64,000 nucleotides of DNA from Diphasiastrum complanatum (Eukaryota; Streptophyta; Lycopodiopsida; Lycopodiales; Lycopodiaceae): positions 9,967,234 through 10,031,233 of the forward strand of contig CM055094.1 in assembly GCA_029204225.1 (NCBI GenBank), given 5' to 3'. Below, in pieces: positions 21,336 through 32,712 of the stretch. Within the stretch, counting starts at the first letter, position 1, and each line of letters starts with the position of its first letter. Both the position numbers and the translations under genes were made by a program. The notes under the pieces were generated by a model. That model made no database searches. It was not told where the DNA came from and saw nothing but the letters and a program-made list of their open reading frames with translations.

Positions 21336-22032
21336 CTAGCTCTGGGAGCTACTAGGGGTGCCAACAACAAATTGTATCTGACCATCGCGATATATGACCC
21401 GTCTACCAGTCTCTCGGGCAGCCTGGAAGGCTTTACGCCTCTCCTCAACCTGAATATAAGTGAGATCATCATCCATGTATATGGTAGTGCTGCGTGGTTT
21501 GCCTTGACATCGTAAAGCCTCTCTACGACTGGCTAAGGATGTGAAGCGAATGATCAGTGTAGCTGTATCTCTGGTGGTCCTCCAGGCTGTGTCTAACCCA
21601 TCTGTTACATGTCTTAGGGTGGTCTCAAGAAACCTCGTAGCTTCGGCAATGGCATCTTGTGTATCTGGTATCCCACGAACCTTGATGTTATGTGCCTTTT
21701 GTTCCCTTGACCGCTCTCCCGTAATGGTGGCTGAGATGACAGAGGATATGGGGGCACTAGGCTTGGTGCCTTTCTTCAATACTGCTGCCTATGAGAGGGT
21801 TTCCTCTTTGTGTTGTTCAATCTTATTTTCGAGCTCCCGTATCATGGTGGTAGCCGAGTCCGAGGCTGCAACCTGTTTAGTACTTATCACTTGTTCCAAT
21901 GAGGCAACTTTGGACTGCAACACGTTTTTTTCTTTGAGAAGAGAGATCTCTATTCCCTTCAGTTGGTCAGTTTCCCAAGAGGAGAAAAGCTTTCATTTGG
22001 TCAGCTTCCCAAGAGGAGAAAAGCTCGGTTGA
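21336..22032 (-). pseudogene. LINE 6 ORF1 protein
   Basis: Frame 21779-21336 gives ISATITGEREREQ-type text through AHNIKVRGIPDTQDAIAEA, TATLIIRFTSLASRREAL and IYMDDDLTYIQVEERRKAF, matching ORF1 in LINE 2 and LINE 7. The coiled coil lies above 21,779 in another frame. A 30-bp stretch (TTGGTCAGCTTCCCAAGAGG) is duplicated at about 21,964 and 22,000. Confidence 0.65.
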
Positions 22033-22500
22033 TTTGGAGGGAGTATATGGGATGTGTTGTAGATAGAGGAGCTGTAGCGTCTTGGGAGTTGGGAATAGGA
22101 AGGATGCCGTTAGGCAAAGAGATAGGAACAGCCGCAACCAGGGAGGGTGGGTTAAAAACAGCAGTTAAGAAGTCAACACCAACAACTGAGGTGGCAGCAG
22201 ATGTGATAGCAACAGAGGTAGCTGCAGCGAGGGGCAGGTCAGCATCAGAGAAGCTAGAAGTAGCAGTAGTGAGGGGGGGGGGGGTAAATCAATAGATAGG
22301 ACATCAGCGAGGGTTGAGGAGGTATCAGCGAGGGCTGAGGGGGCAGGGGCATCAATGAGGGTGGAGTCACTATCAACAAGGGGGCAGTCGTCAGCAACGG
22401 GGGGTGGAGTCACCATCAACGAGGGGTAGGGGGTTTGATGAGGCAGGAACAAGGGAGGGGGCAGTAGCGATGGTGCAGGGGCATCTATTGTCAAATGTTA

Positions 22501-24022
22501 CTGGGAGATGTTATAATGATTGCAGAAGTGGAATTTGTCATTGAGGACCGATGACTTACCGGAGGAGGGAAGGATTGTTATAGCCCAGTCTGGCCCTAAT
22601 ATGACCTCGGCATAGCCGGTTACCAGAGGGCCTGAGGCCAGGTATAGGTGATGTCCAATAACTGAATTGGACATCTGGCCCAAGCTGGGACAGGTGTGTC
22701 ACAAGTAGTGACCCACCTGTCCAAGTGTGCATGATTCAAAGGCGCCAACTTCGACAAAAGGAACTCAAAGTGTCCTAATTTTTTCCGAGTGTGCACGATT
22801 TTGAACCACTTGAAGCCGATTTTTCCAATTGTAAAAAAGGCCGATTCTGGAAAGGTGGGAAACTATGCTCTAAAAGCCAGATTCAAAGGATAAAAGCGAC
22901 CTATAGAGGCAAAAAATTGGGACATCCTTCGACTATCAACTCTTCAATCAACATTCATTTGATGTAGTCTATTTGTTGAGTCTATCAATCAGTTAAAACA
23001 TGTGAACATCAGAAATAGCTCACGTACCAGATCGAAAAAAACTTGCAAATGTGTTTTGACTATTACTTTTGAAGTAGCCATACTAAAAGATCTTGGTTGA
23101 TGCAAGCTTGCATGCATTTGAGCTCTCAACTTTCTACTAGTTTGTCAACCAGTTGATTAGAAAAAAAATGTTTGAACTTATTCTGTAATATTTGTCCATG
23201 TAGTCTATTTACAAAATAGAATCATTACCACACTCTTTCTGTTAGTTGCATTATCAGGAACAAGTCTGTTTTGCTATTCATTTACTCAATCTGACAATAG
23301 CTTGATTTGTTTGAGTGGGTGTCACCTTGTTTGTGTCTAAATGACTCTCATTGCTCTGCATGAATCAATGTCCAACTTGACCATTCCCAATTTTGTGGCT
23401 GGTTGTCTATTGACACAATTCAGCACTGGTCCTCCAAAACTCATTGCATACTGTGATTTTGAACGGCCTCTGTCCACCACCTAAACAAACTGATGTACCA
23501 TTCGGTAAAAGTTTTGGTCACTTGCTATCCATGCAAATGTACCATGGCTGACCCAAATGTAAAAGATCCCCATCTAGCCTTAATAGGGTCTGTTTGAACT
23601 CCTTCGGTAACGCATCCTTGTTTAATCATGTCAATCTTTGGAATGGGTCTTAATTGATGCCTAAGAAGCAGCTCACAATAATAACAAAGTTGATGCTGAA
23701 CAAAAAAACATCATGGGGTCCCGGTTTTTACACCAGGCAAAGTCACTGCGGAGGTGGAATAGTGGTCCTCAGGCAGCAGACCTTACATCATGTAAAGTCC
23801 CCTTCTGGAGACTTCAACCTGCACAAAACGTCTTTTGGGAGATTTGTGAAATTGCAGAATTGGGCTGTTCATATATGGATTGAAGTAACTTTTGGAGTTT
23901 TCAAATTGGTCCTTGCTAGTTTCATAAGGGACACCTCGTTTTTGTTATAAATACTTTTGACTATTGCCATAAAGTGACAGTCATAAATCCCAATTTTTCG
24001 ATTTACTTGTTTAATTGTGCAG
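22501..24022 (+). other. SKI2: Non-coding, presumed SKI2 intron
   Basis: AT-rich DNA without a recognisable gene, ending in a T-rich tract and TTTAATTGTGCAG, the acceptor of the first visible SKI2 exon. No exon of the SKI2 N-terminus was recognised here or in the first 22 kb, so the intron would be at least 24 kb long. Confidence 0.6.
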
Positions 24023-24124
24023 GCGATCTTCCACCTAGAACGAAATGAGTCAGTCTTTGTTGCTGCTCATACCTCTGCAGGGAAAACTGTCGTTGCTGAG
24101 TATGCATTTGCCTTGGCTGCTAAA
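24023..24124 (+). CDS. SKI2: SKI2 exon (Walker A, motif I)
   Basis: 102 bp, phase 0 on both sides. It encodes [20 protein letters not shown] and then [14 protein letters not shown]. The Walker A loop binds ATP phosphate. The acceptor is TTGTGCAG and the donor is GTAAGT. Confidence 0.92.
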
Positions 24125-25295
24125 GTAAGTATTCTGAGAGTTCGATTGCATGAACATAGAGCTCTATTTGACCATGCTATGTGTATGTCATGATGCTATT
24201 TCTTTCTGTAGTCCCATAGTTCTGAAAATGGATACCTTGACTAGAGCACACCAATGGATGCTGAATAATAATGTCGATGACAAAAAGAATCTAGTTCAGA
24301 GGATACAAAATTTTGTCGCAGTTGCAGCGGATCCGTTTAGAAACGTTCCGGAATCTCAGCAATCCACGACCCACATCGCCCAATTTTTTTTTTTTTTTTG
24401 GAAAAAGTGCTACAAGGAACACACACTCTACCTTGATAGCATGAGTCTATAGGCCTTCATAAAATGGTTTTGGGAGCTCAAGTCAAGGATTGTTTACACG
24501 TTGTGTATGGCTGAATTTCAACTGGCTGTTGGATCCAAGTTCCAGAGAAAAGAATAAGCTGATTTATCCATGTCATGACTGTTAAATGGTTGACAGTTTA
24601 TGCATAAAGCAGGTTATTAAGTTGTCTTTCACAAGTTCATCCTTATCCTCGCTTATCATCCATAAGTTTCGGATAACAACCTACTGCTAACAAACTGGCA
24701 TATGTCCACTCTTCTCCTAAAATAATTTCAAGGAGAAGCAAAAAAATCTAAGGCAAAATATTTTTTTTTAAAAGAAAAAAAAAAAAGAACACAAATTTTT
24801 TTGTGTTCTGCAAAACCATAACCTCAATTTCCTGAACACAATCTGGATCACAGTCCAGAACTGGCTTGCAAGTTACATTCCTGATTTCCATTTCTGTGCT
24901 ATTCAATACTAGCGTAAGCCAGAGCGGGAGGTGGTGTAAAACTTGCTGCTGATTGTTCTAGTAGGGATGTGTGATAAAATCTGAGAAACAAGGTGCAAAG
25001 ACAGGAAATTTGGTCACCAAGAACAACTGTTGAATAAAGTGATTGCATGTTGGATAGCGTGGCATACAGAGAATCTTTTGGAAAGCTTTGAATGTGTGTT
25101 GAATGAATTGAGCTTATTATCATTTTAAAGCTGTGCCTTAGGCCATATCTACCATTTCAAATTTGAAAAGATGTAGACACATGTAGTCTTGAATCTATCA
25201 TATTCATTTGTCAGTTGAGTTTATAAATATTTGTATGTCGAAGTATCGATTTTAGGGAAAAATGCCAACATATTGTCATGTTGCTGTTTTTGCAG
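24125..25295 (+). other. SKI2: SKI2 intron with a possible hAT-like end
   Basis: 1171 bp. At 24319 it contains CAGTTGCAGCGGATC, the same 15 nt as the right end of the MITE at 384-976 (inverse). TTTAGAAACGTTCCGGAATC follows, then a T tract. No matching second end was found, so it is a fragment or a diverged copy. Confidence 0.5.
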
Positions 25296-25496
25296 CATTG
25301 CACAAGAGCAGTTTACACATCTCCAATAAAGACTATTAGCAATCAGAAGTATCGTGACTTTAGTGAAAAATTTGATGTTGGCCTGTTGACTGGAGATGTC
25401 AGTATACGTCCAGACGCTTCATGTCTTATTATGACAACGGAGATATTACGGTCAATGCTTTATAAAGGTGCAGACATTATAAGGGACATAGAATGG
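25296..25496 (+). CDS. SKI2: SKI2 exon (motifs Ia, Ib, II approach)
   Basis: 201 bp, phase 0. It encodes [20 protein letters not shown], then [20 protein letters not shown] and [20 protein letters not shown], then W. These are motifs Ia, GG and Ib of the first RecA domain. The donor is GTAAGC. Confidence 0.93.
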
Positions 25497-25899
25497 GTAA
25501 GCTTTTGTCAATCCTAGTTAGCTGTATACGTCCTTCATATAACCTTGTAGACTGGCTTCTGCATTATTGTAGATTTAATTTGCAGCTGCATATCTGCTTA
25601 ATATGGGTTTCTCAGTGAAGGTATGGTTGTTGTTTTGGGCGCTGAAATGTATTTCGAAACTCGCTTACTTTTTTTTTCCCTTCCCAAGGACATTTTTTTG
25701 AAATGGGACATATATTTTGAGCTCTCCAAATAAAATGCTATAGTATTATTGTAATATTGTATATTGTTGAAATTAAGTAGTTGCACTCCATGAATGTGCA
25801 AGTTTCTGCTTGCTCTAGCTACTGCAACCATTAGCTAGGAGTAAGAACCGATCTCTTGTGAAGATTTATTATAGAGCCTTTGTGAAGCACTCAAGCAAA

Positions 25900-26420
25900 G
25901 CAAATCAATTAATTGCATCCAAGGCTTTGATACCACTATTAGGAAAATGGACAAAGATCACACAATGGTAGAATGACTTTGGATCTCCGCTCACTATCCT
26001 ATACCTGGCTCTACACCCACAGGCCACCATATAGCTTGGAGGACCAGCGCTAGAATGCCTCTCACATGCACACTGTGCATGTGGAGCACTTAGGCACTAC
26101 TCAAGTCTAGGGACTCACCATTAGTTACGAAGGGTGTCCTCCACTTAGTGGCACTCCCTATGGATATAGACCAAGCCCTCTAGATCCTAGTACCTAAGGG
26201 TTATTATCCCGAACTACGGGGCTGAGTGTCACCCCTCCGGGACCCTTAGGGACTAACGAGTCACATGTACCCTTGTGTTTTCCAATGGCCATAACATATA
26301 GGTTACTGCATTTATACTACCCCAGGTGTTCTTAAGAGGTGTCTTGGAAACAAATAATAAGGCCATAAGGCTAGACCCATTTGACTAGGTGCTTGAAAGC
26401 ATGTACATTCAAATAATGTC
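25900..26420 (-). other. Possible LTR remnant with a Met-tRNA primer site
   Basis: At 25920-25940 the - strand reads TAGTGGTATCAAAGCC, close to the TGGTATCAGAGC primer-binding site used by many plant LTR retrotransposons. About 480 bp of non-coding sequence on the higher-coordinate side could be the matching LTR. No internal coding region or clear TG...CA ends were found. This is a weak call. Confidence 0.3.
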
Positions 26421-26478
26421 TAGGACCCCGAAAAAGAGATGGAAATTGGATAAATTCAGGGTCCAAAGTAGGACCAAT

Positions 26479-26612
26479 AATCTATAATTTGTGAAGTTGA
26501 GCTTGGAGAAAAGGGGTGTGAGCAAAGGCATCACCTACTGAATGTAATCTATAATTTGTGAAGTTGAGCTTGGAGAAAAGGGGTGTGAGCAAAGGCATCA
26601 CCTACTGAATGT
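26479..26612. repeat. 67-bp perfect tandem duplication
   Basis: AATCTATAATTTGTGAAG starts at 26479 and again at 26546. The two 67-bp units look identical, so the duplication is young or an assembly artefact. The surrounding intron (25,497-27,870) contains no other feature I can support. Confidence 0.85.
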
Positions 26613-27874
26613 TAACAACTAAAAGGTATGGGAAAAGCTTTGGATTTTCTAGGAAACTTGGTGGCAAGATCCTCAATAGTAGCACCTAGTAGGTTGCTAG
26701 GTATTGGATGCACATATAGTGGCAGGCACTGAAGTTGATACATAACATGGCTCAACTTCTAAACTACAAAAGGACTATATTCTCTAAGAGTTCAATTCTG
26801 AGGTCAACCATTCCTTTTATCATAACTTTCGCAAGAGTTGGCCAAATCCAAAAAATTTGATATCTCCAAAAAGTAGTTAAAGAAGCTCTACAAGTCTATA
26901 AACATTAGAAATATGATAGAAATTTGGGCATGAGATGAGTCAACTGGAACAGAAACACAATCTCCATCTATTCTTGCATTCTTCAATCAAATCCAATGAA
27001 ACTGATTTCGATTGTTGACTTGGAATGGATCTAATGTTGTAATACCACAGATTGTTATGTGCCAATCATAGTTTCATAGCATTTGATACCCATTATAGCT
27101 TCAAAACGAAAAGAACTCGATGGTTTTACATGAAACTTTTAAAAAAGTGCTCACACATTCAAGATAAGCTTGAAATTATCATAGAATATATCTAAATCAT
27201 AGCACAATAAATGTCTTCTAAGAGATAAAACCTTAAAGTAGAGTATGGCAACACTCTCATGTAAAAACAAAGGCACTTGAACAGTTGACACCAGAAAAGC
27301 TCTCAAAGCAGAGCTCTAAACACTCAAAATTTCCAATGTAGTTACCTCTATTTTATTTGGGTTCAATTGTGTCATATTCTTCTATATCCAAAAATGTAAC
27401 GTTGTAACTATCCTTTGTAAGAAAAATGACTTTGTCACTATTGTTTTGTGAATTTGTTATTAGCTTGAAGTGACATGGTTATATTTGGCATAGGGGTATT
27501 GGGTCATATTCAGAATTTGCTGGACTAGCCTCCTAAATTGTAGGAGTTGATTAGTCAAAAGGACTTGTGTTATATATTGCATGGGATATTTGGTTTAATA
27601 CATGAGAGATGATGGTTTTAGCAACTTATGTATGCCTGCCTATGTTTTAGATCTGGCCAAGAGGCAAGTGTATTGGCGCATCTTGGCATTAGAATGAAGT
27701 CAACTTAGCATCTTAGCATTTTAGGCATAAGTCCAAGCTTTTCATTGGTTTTTTCTTATTTTCCTTGAGAATGTTTCACATGCTTTAGTGTTAGTTGAGT
27801 GTTCATTCACTCTTTAAGGCAAGTGGTTTAAAGCAGCTCTATTGTGGATGGTATCAAAGATGGATTTGTGGGAG

Positions 27875-28771
27875 CTATAGCTGCCACAACATCCCTGGAG
27901 ACTCAGGTGTCAACAATGGAGAATGGTAGTTGTAAAACATTTGAGAGACTGCATTAGATGCATTCTTGTGGACCGTTTGCCTGGCACTCTCCGGGATAGT
28001 TTGTTGTTGAAAGTTACCCCATGCATGAGAAGGTCGGGGGTGAGATGCAAGAGAACCTGATGCTATTGTGGAACATGCTATGCAATCAGATGGGAAGGAA
28101 GGACTTTTGTGGGGTGTTGTGGACTCCCTCAATCTTTGAAAAGGCCACTTAATGGGCCCTTTGGATATGCGGCTGCAGAAGTGTGTGCAGATGCGGTTGG
28201 TGGTCTATGTGATGGCCCAACAAGTGGTGGATGTCTATTTGAGGGCACAATAGGTGGTGGAGGTGCAAAAGTGGCTGGTGGTCTATGTGATGAAGAGGGC
28301 ACAAAGTGTGATGGGGGTGCAAGTGGAGGAGCTCGGCTAGTCAATGGAGTTTTGGTACTAGGAGTAGCTTGTCCCGTGTGGCCAATAACATGTTTTAGTC
28401 CATATACCCTAAAAACAAAAGGAAACAAGCACATCTAGAAAAAATAAGAAAAACGGTGGCTGAAAACTATTAGTGCAAATAATTGAACTTACGTTGATCT
28501 ACACGTAGCGGAAACACTCCCATTGATCCAGTGGCATCGAGTAGATGCCTCAGCACCTGGCTCAGCATATGTCTCGAGAATGCGAGCCCTCTCCGCAGAG
28601 GGGATGACCATACAAATGCCGATCCCGTAGCGTCCCCTTGTGGGTCGGACTCGCAATCCCCCCAAATGTGCTCGGACCCGAGAGGCGTTCCCTGTGAACT
28701 CCTTTTGACAAAAAGGGCAATGCCACTTTTCGTCGGCCAACAACTCCACCTCATCCCAAATGGGACGAGCG

Positions 28772-28776
<5 letters not shown>
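27875..28776 (-). pseudogene. hAT transposase N-terminal fragment (BED finger)
   Basis: The ATG at 28776 opens MAARPIWDEVELLADEKWHC, then CPFCQKEFTGNASRVRAHLG, a BED-type C-x2-C ... H finger. Lower coordinates show a Pro-rich linker (FAPPPPIVPSNRHPPL) in another frame or exon and then NASNAVSQMFYNYHSP, resembling the segment before the catalytic core of DUF659-type hAT transposases. The RNase-H-like core and dimerisation domain were not found downstream, so the gene is truncated near 27,875. It belongs to a different family from the hAT at 30-35 kb. Confidence 0.6.

Positions 28777-28841
<65 letters not shown>
28776..28841 (+). repeat. (CT)n microsatellite
   Basis: Perfect CT repeat that touches the ATG of the BED-finger ORF on the other strand. 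A CA-rich tract (about 28,880-28,945) and another (CT)n (29,014-29,056) follow. Confidence 0.95.
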
Positions 28842-28843
<2 letters not shown>

Positions 28844-28879
28844 TCTAAACCCTAAACCCAACCACGCAGAGCCTAAACC

Positions 28880-29010
28880 CTAAACTCACACACACACCAC
28901 GTCTCAAACACACACACTCACACACACACACACACACACAGAAATCACCACACACGCACACACAAATCAACTCACACACTCACACACAAATCAACTCAAA
29001 CCCCCAGTCA

Positions 29011-29056
<46 letters not shown>
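28880..29056. repeat. (CA)n and second (CT)n tract
   Basis: ACACAC repeats at about 28,888-28,945 and CT repeats at 29,014-29,056, in the presumed 5' region of the hAT fragment. The Arg/Glu-rich ORFs seen over these tracts are repeat artefacts. Confidence 0.9.
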
Positions 29057-29059
<3 letters not shown>

Positions 29060-29165
29060 CACGCGCGTGCGCGTGCTATCTCTCGCTCGCTCTCTCTCTG
29101 CGTTCTGTTCTGCTGCATGCGCGAGGGCTGTTTTTGGTTTTTTTTTTTTTGATTATTTTTAAAAA

Positions 29166-29319
29166 AAGCGTCCAGGGCGTCCAAAAAAAATTTAAAAAAA
29201 AAAAAAATAGACGCGTCCGACCCCGTGTCCGGGGGTCGGACGCGTCCAGGCCCGGGTGCCGGATGTGGACGCGGACGCGGACGCGAAAAGCCCACGTCCG
29301 GCCCGGAACCTCATGTCTG
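29166..29319. other. Terminal palindrome array, word GGACGCGTCC
   Basis: ACGCGTCCGACC, GGTCGGACGCGTCC, GGACGCGGACGCGG and CCCACGTCCGG follow each other, ending near CATGTCTG at 29319. The array lies upstream of the BED-finger ORF at 28776 as a hAT terminus should, so it may be the 5' end of that element. The other end was not found. Confidence 0.5.
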
Positions 29320-29354
29320 GAAATATTTATATGTATATGTATGTGTATATGTAT

Positions 29355-30033
29355 CATAGTTGCATAGAATCGCGTTTCTGGGAGGAGACGTTTCGGAAAC
29401 TGCGTTTCTGAGAAACGCGTTTCTCCTCCCAAAATCGCAAAAAAAAAAAATGTTTTTTTTTTTTTTTTTGGAAAAATAGCTTATGGCTGAATTTATTTTA
29501 GGGGATCAATGGTCAAACGAGCGTTTTGCCTCGCAGAAGTGCAGTAGATGGGGCACAAACAAATCTTATTTTCAATAGCTATTTGGTTGTTATTTGCTCT
29601 GGTTTTCAATAAATGCTCAGGGGGTTTGGGGGGCAACGCCCCCGAACGGTAGGGTCCGGGGGCTGCCGGTAGACCCCGGCCCCGACGGTAAGGCCTCTTC
29701 ATGACTTGGCTTTCCAACTCCCTGAGCGAAAACACACTTACTTGGACCATCTGTGATCGTAACAGATAGGCTAGAGGTTAGTTTTGAATTTTTATCCTTG
29801 ACAGAACCCAACATGGATTAATGCACCTGAACTGGACCATCTTGCACCCGAAACAGTCGGCAAATTACACAGTAATTATGCTCTTAATTAGAGCTTTCAT
29901 TTGATACCCATATTGCCCAAAAAAAAAAACCCAATTTTTTTTAAAAAAAAACGTGTCTGGAATTTTTTCAAAATTTTCAGAAATGTGTTTCTGAACGCGA
30001 TTTTGAAATGCGTTTCAGAAACGCAGTACTATG
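29355..30033. mobile_element. hAT-like MITE, word GAAACGCGTTTC, perfect TSD
   Basis: A perfect 8-bp duplication ATATGTAT lies at 29347-29354 and 30034-30041. The ends are CATAGTTGCATAGAATCGCG and, inverted, CATAGTACTGCGTTTC. Both subterminal regions contain GAAACGCGTTTC-type palindromes. The 679-bp body has A/T runs and a GC-rich part (GGGGGCAACGCCCCC-like). The body is closely similar to the MITE at 57115-57914, whose terminal palindromes differ. No coding capacity. Confidence 0.85.
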
Positions 30034-30187
30034 ATATGTATATATATGTGTATGTGTGTATCATAGTGTCCCCTGGTACTGCTGTTATGGTACCGCCGGT
30101 ACGGTACCGCCTTGGGATCCGCTGTACCAGGGCGGTACCATTATAAAAAAAAAGAAAAATTTAAATTTTTTTCTCGTGTTATTTTCG

Positions 30188-30230
<43 letters not shown>

Positions 30231-30624
30231 ATATCATAGGTCCCGCGGTACTGGGTACCGCGGATCCCGGTACCGCGGGACCATACTGGTACCGCGGGAC
30301 CATACTGGTACCGCGGTACCATGATGGTACCGCGGTACCACAATATAATAATATATTTATTATTTAATATTTTTTTTAATTTTTTTTTACCTAAACCTAC
30401 CTGCCCCCCTCGCATTTCCTCTGAAATTTTTTTGAGCCCTCTCCGCCCTGCCATCGCTGCTGGTTTTTCTTGCCTGCCTTTGATTCCTTGCGTCGCCCAT
30501 CGCCCACGCAACGCCCTGCCTTGCATCTGATTTCCTTTGCCCTGCACTCGCCCATTTTCAGCGTCTCTCCAACAGTGAACCCTGCTGTTTTTTTTCCACC
30601 AATCCATCCCTCATTTCATCTGCA

Positions 30625-32712
30625 ATGGTGCAATCCGACCTTTCCGGTCTGTGGGACGAGGTAGACATTGTCAGGCGGGTTGCCGACAAGGCCAACAAGA
30701 CCGGTCAGAAGATCGTGCGCTGCCGATACTGTCTCGTCGAGTTTGCTGCATCCCTCACTCGCCTTAAAGGCCATCTGCTCGGTGCACGCGCCAAAAATGG
30801 TGCCACCTTGAATGCTGCCCCTTGTGGCAGCATGACCGTCCCCGACAGGCAGCGACTACTGGACACCTACGGGCCGCGGCTCGTGGCAGGGGAGAACACC
30901 ATTTCGGAGGGCGTTCTCCGATTTTGCACCGCTCCTTATGTGACTAACCCAGAGTTGCTGCCTGCTTGGCTGGCACGCACGAGGAGAGGGAGTGCATCCT
31001 CCTCTGGTCCCTTTGCCCCTCAGACAGCTCTGCCTCATGCACCCCCATCTGCTCAGATTCCGGTGGATCCCGTCCCATCGTGTCCGACAGTTGCCACTGC
31101 GGTTCCACCACCACCCACTGTTGCTCGCACTCCACCAGTCTACGACTTTCTCATGGACTCTCCGCCACCCGAGCAGGCCCAGGATGGTACTGGGCGGGCC
31201 TTCGAGGATGTGGAAGAGATCCCTTCTTCCTTCCCTTCCCATCCGGATGACCTCCTCAGCCAGCAGTTTTCGTACCCCATGCCAGATGTTGCCCCTCCAC
31301 CAGTGCACCCCACCTATGCTGCTGCACCCATCCCTGCCAGTGCATCCCACTCTCCCCATTCCACGTCTACAGCCGATGCATCCACCAGCGCCCAGCCTGT
31401 CGCGTCATCGTCCATTCCCGTCACGGTTGGTGCACCGTGCTGGAGGTCCACCACCCGTCGTCCACCAGGGAGAGCCCTCGTGCAGCAGACCATTCGCGGC
31501 GCGCATCAGCCGCACATGGACAGAGAGGCCACACAGGCCGTGGCCAGTCTGGTTTACGAGCTGAACCTGCCCTTTGCCATCACCGACTCTGAGCCCTTCA
31601 GAAGGGCCTTCCGCCTTGCACAGTCTGTCAGCCCTAGCTGGAGAGTCCCTAGTTCAGAGGTTGTCCGCACACACATGCTGAGGGATAGGGTCGAGTCCTT
31701 GTCTAGAGAGATGGAGCCTCTGCGTCGGCACTGGGCCACTTACGGTTGCAGCATCATGTCCGATGGCTGGACTGATGTCAGGAGGAGGCCGATCCTCAAC
31801 ATACTGGTCTCCAGCTGCATGGGCACACAGTTTTTGAGGGCAGTGGATTGCAGCAGGGGGGGGAGAGTCATATCTGCAGAGTTCATGTTTGATGTCATCA
31901 GGTCTTCCATCCTAGCCATAGGCCCACAGCATGTCGTCACGGTGGTGACGGACAATGCCACGAACTGCATTCAGATGGGTGTACTGCTAGAGGCCGAGTT
32001 CCCTCATATTGTTCATACCCCCTGTGCAGCCCACGACATAGACCTTTTGATGGGGGACATTGGAGCACTTCCCTGGGTTAGAGCCATCGTCCGGGAGGCC
32101 CTCTTCCTGGTGACTTTTGTCACCAGAAAGAGGCGTGTTCTTGCCATGTTTCGGGTGTTTAGCCATCTGGACCTCCGTAAGCCAGCCCCCACGCGCTTTG
32201 CATTCGACTTGGTGGTCATCGACCGTTTGATCAGGTGCAGGGCCCAGCTTCTACAGATGGTTGCCAGTGATCTTTGGGGTGCCAGTACATTTCCGCACAC
32301 TGAGGATGGGGAGCACTTTTCTTCCACGGTGAGGGGAGACCAGTTCTGGAGGGATGCACAGACATTGTCAGGACTGCTTCGACCACTCTACATTGTGCTC
32401 CGCATGGCTGACAGCGAGGGGTCGACACTTGGACTGGTGTATGAGCTCATGGACCGGATTGGACAGTTCCTGCAGCTGCCCATCTTGCAGCCAGAGAGGT
32501 AAGCGGTACAGTGTTGCAATTGACCTTTATCTTTTCAGTACTTGCTAGTTTGTTTTTCTGTCAATGTTAAGCTTTTTCGTAATGCCCTAAACCACATGCC
32601 CCTCACCTGCAGGATGACAGAGCTGAAGTTCATATGGGAGACGCGATGGAACTACTTCCACAGGAGTATCCACAGCGTTGCACACATGCTGCATCCCCTC
32701 TTCAGAGGATGA
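30625..32712 (+). pseudogene. hAT transposase (BED finger and DUF659-like core), C-terminus lost
   Basis: The ATG at 30625 starts MVQSDLSGLWDEVDIVRRVA. A BED finger follows (CRYCLVEFAASLTRLKGHLL, then a Cys near residue 68), then a Pro/Ser-rich linker (about residues 120-290), and a core with IMSDGWTDVRRRP (first catalytic Asp), VTDNATNC (second Asp) and HTPCAAHDIDLLMGDIGALP. Exon 1 ends at 32498; a 114-bp GT-AG intron (32499-32612) leads to FIWETRWNYFHRSIHSVAHM and a stop at 32710. The hAT dimerisation domain with its catalytic Glu, expected next, is missing, so the protein should not transpose alone. Confidence 0.8.

Larger units (their letters stand above)
17584..22500 (-). mobile_element. 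LINE copy 6, near full length
   Basis: It has a 3' tail (17584-17660), a 3' UTR to about 18,000, ORF2 C-terminus (18155-18781), RT (18788-19997), endonuclease (20250-21310), ORF1 (21336-22032) and a G-rich 5' repeat (22165-22490). The 5' border is near 22,500, where sequence becomes ordinary AT-rich DNA. ORF2 has several frameshifts, and YADD reads YAYE in this copy. Confidence 0.85.

Noticed and set aside
1-22500. A multigene family or host tandem array on the - strand
   Set aside because: Endonuclease, RT and finger motifs, 5' truncations and microsatellite tails show LINE copies.
28109-28438. + strand Gly/Ala-rich ORF
   Set aside because: It is antisense to the Pro-rich linker of the BED-finger hAT fragment.
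30856-31564. Open frames in other phases over the hAT transposase
   Set aside because: They are shadows of the transposase frame, whose BED finger and DGWTD and VTDNATNC motifs identify the real one.
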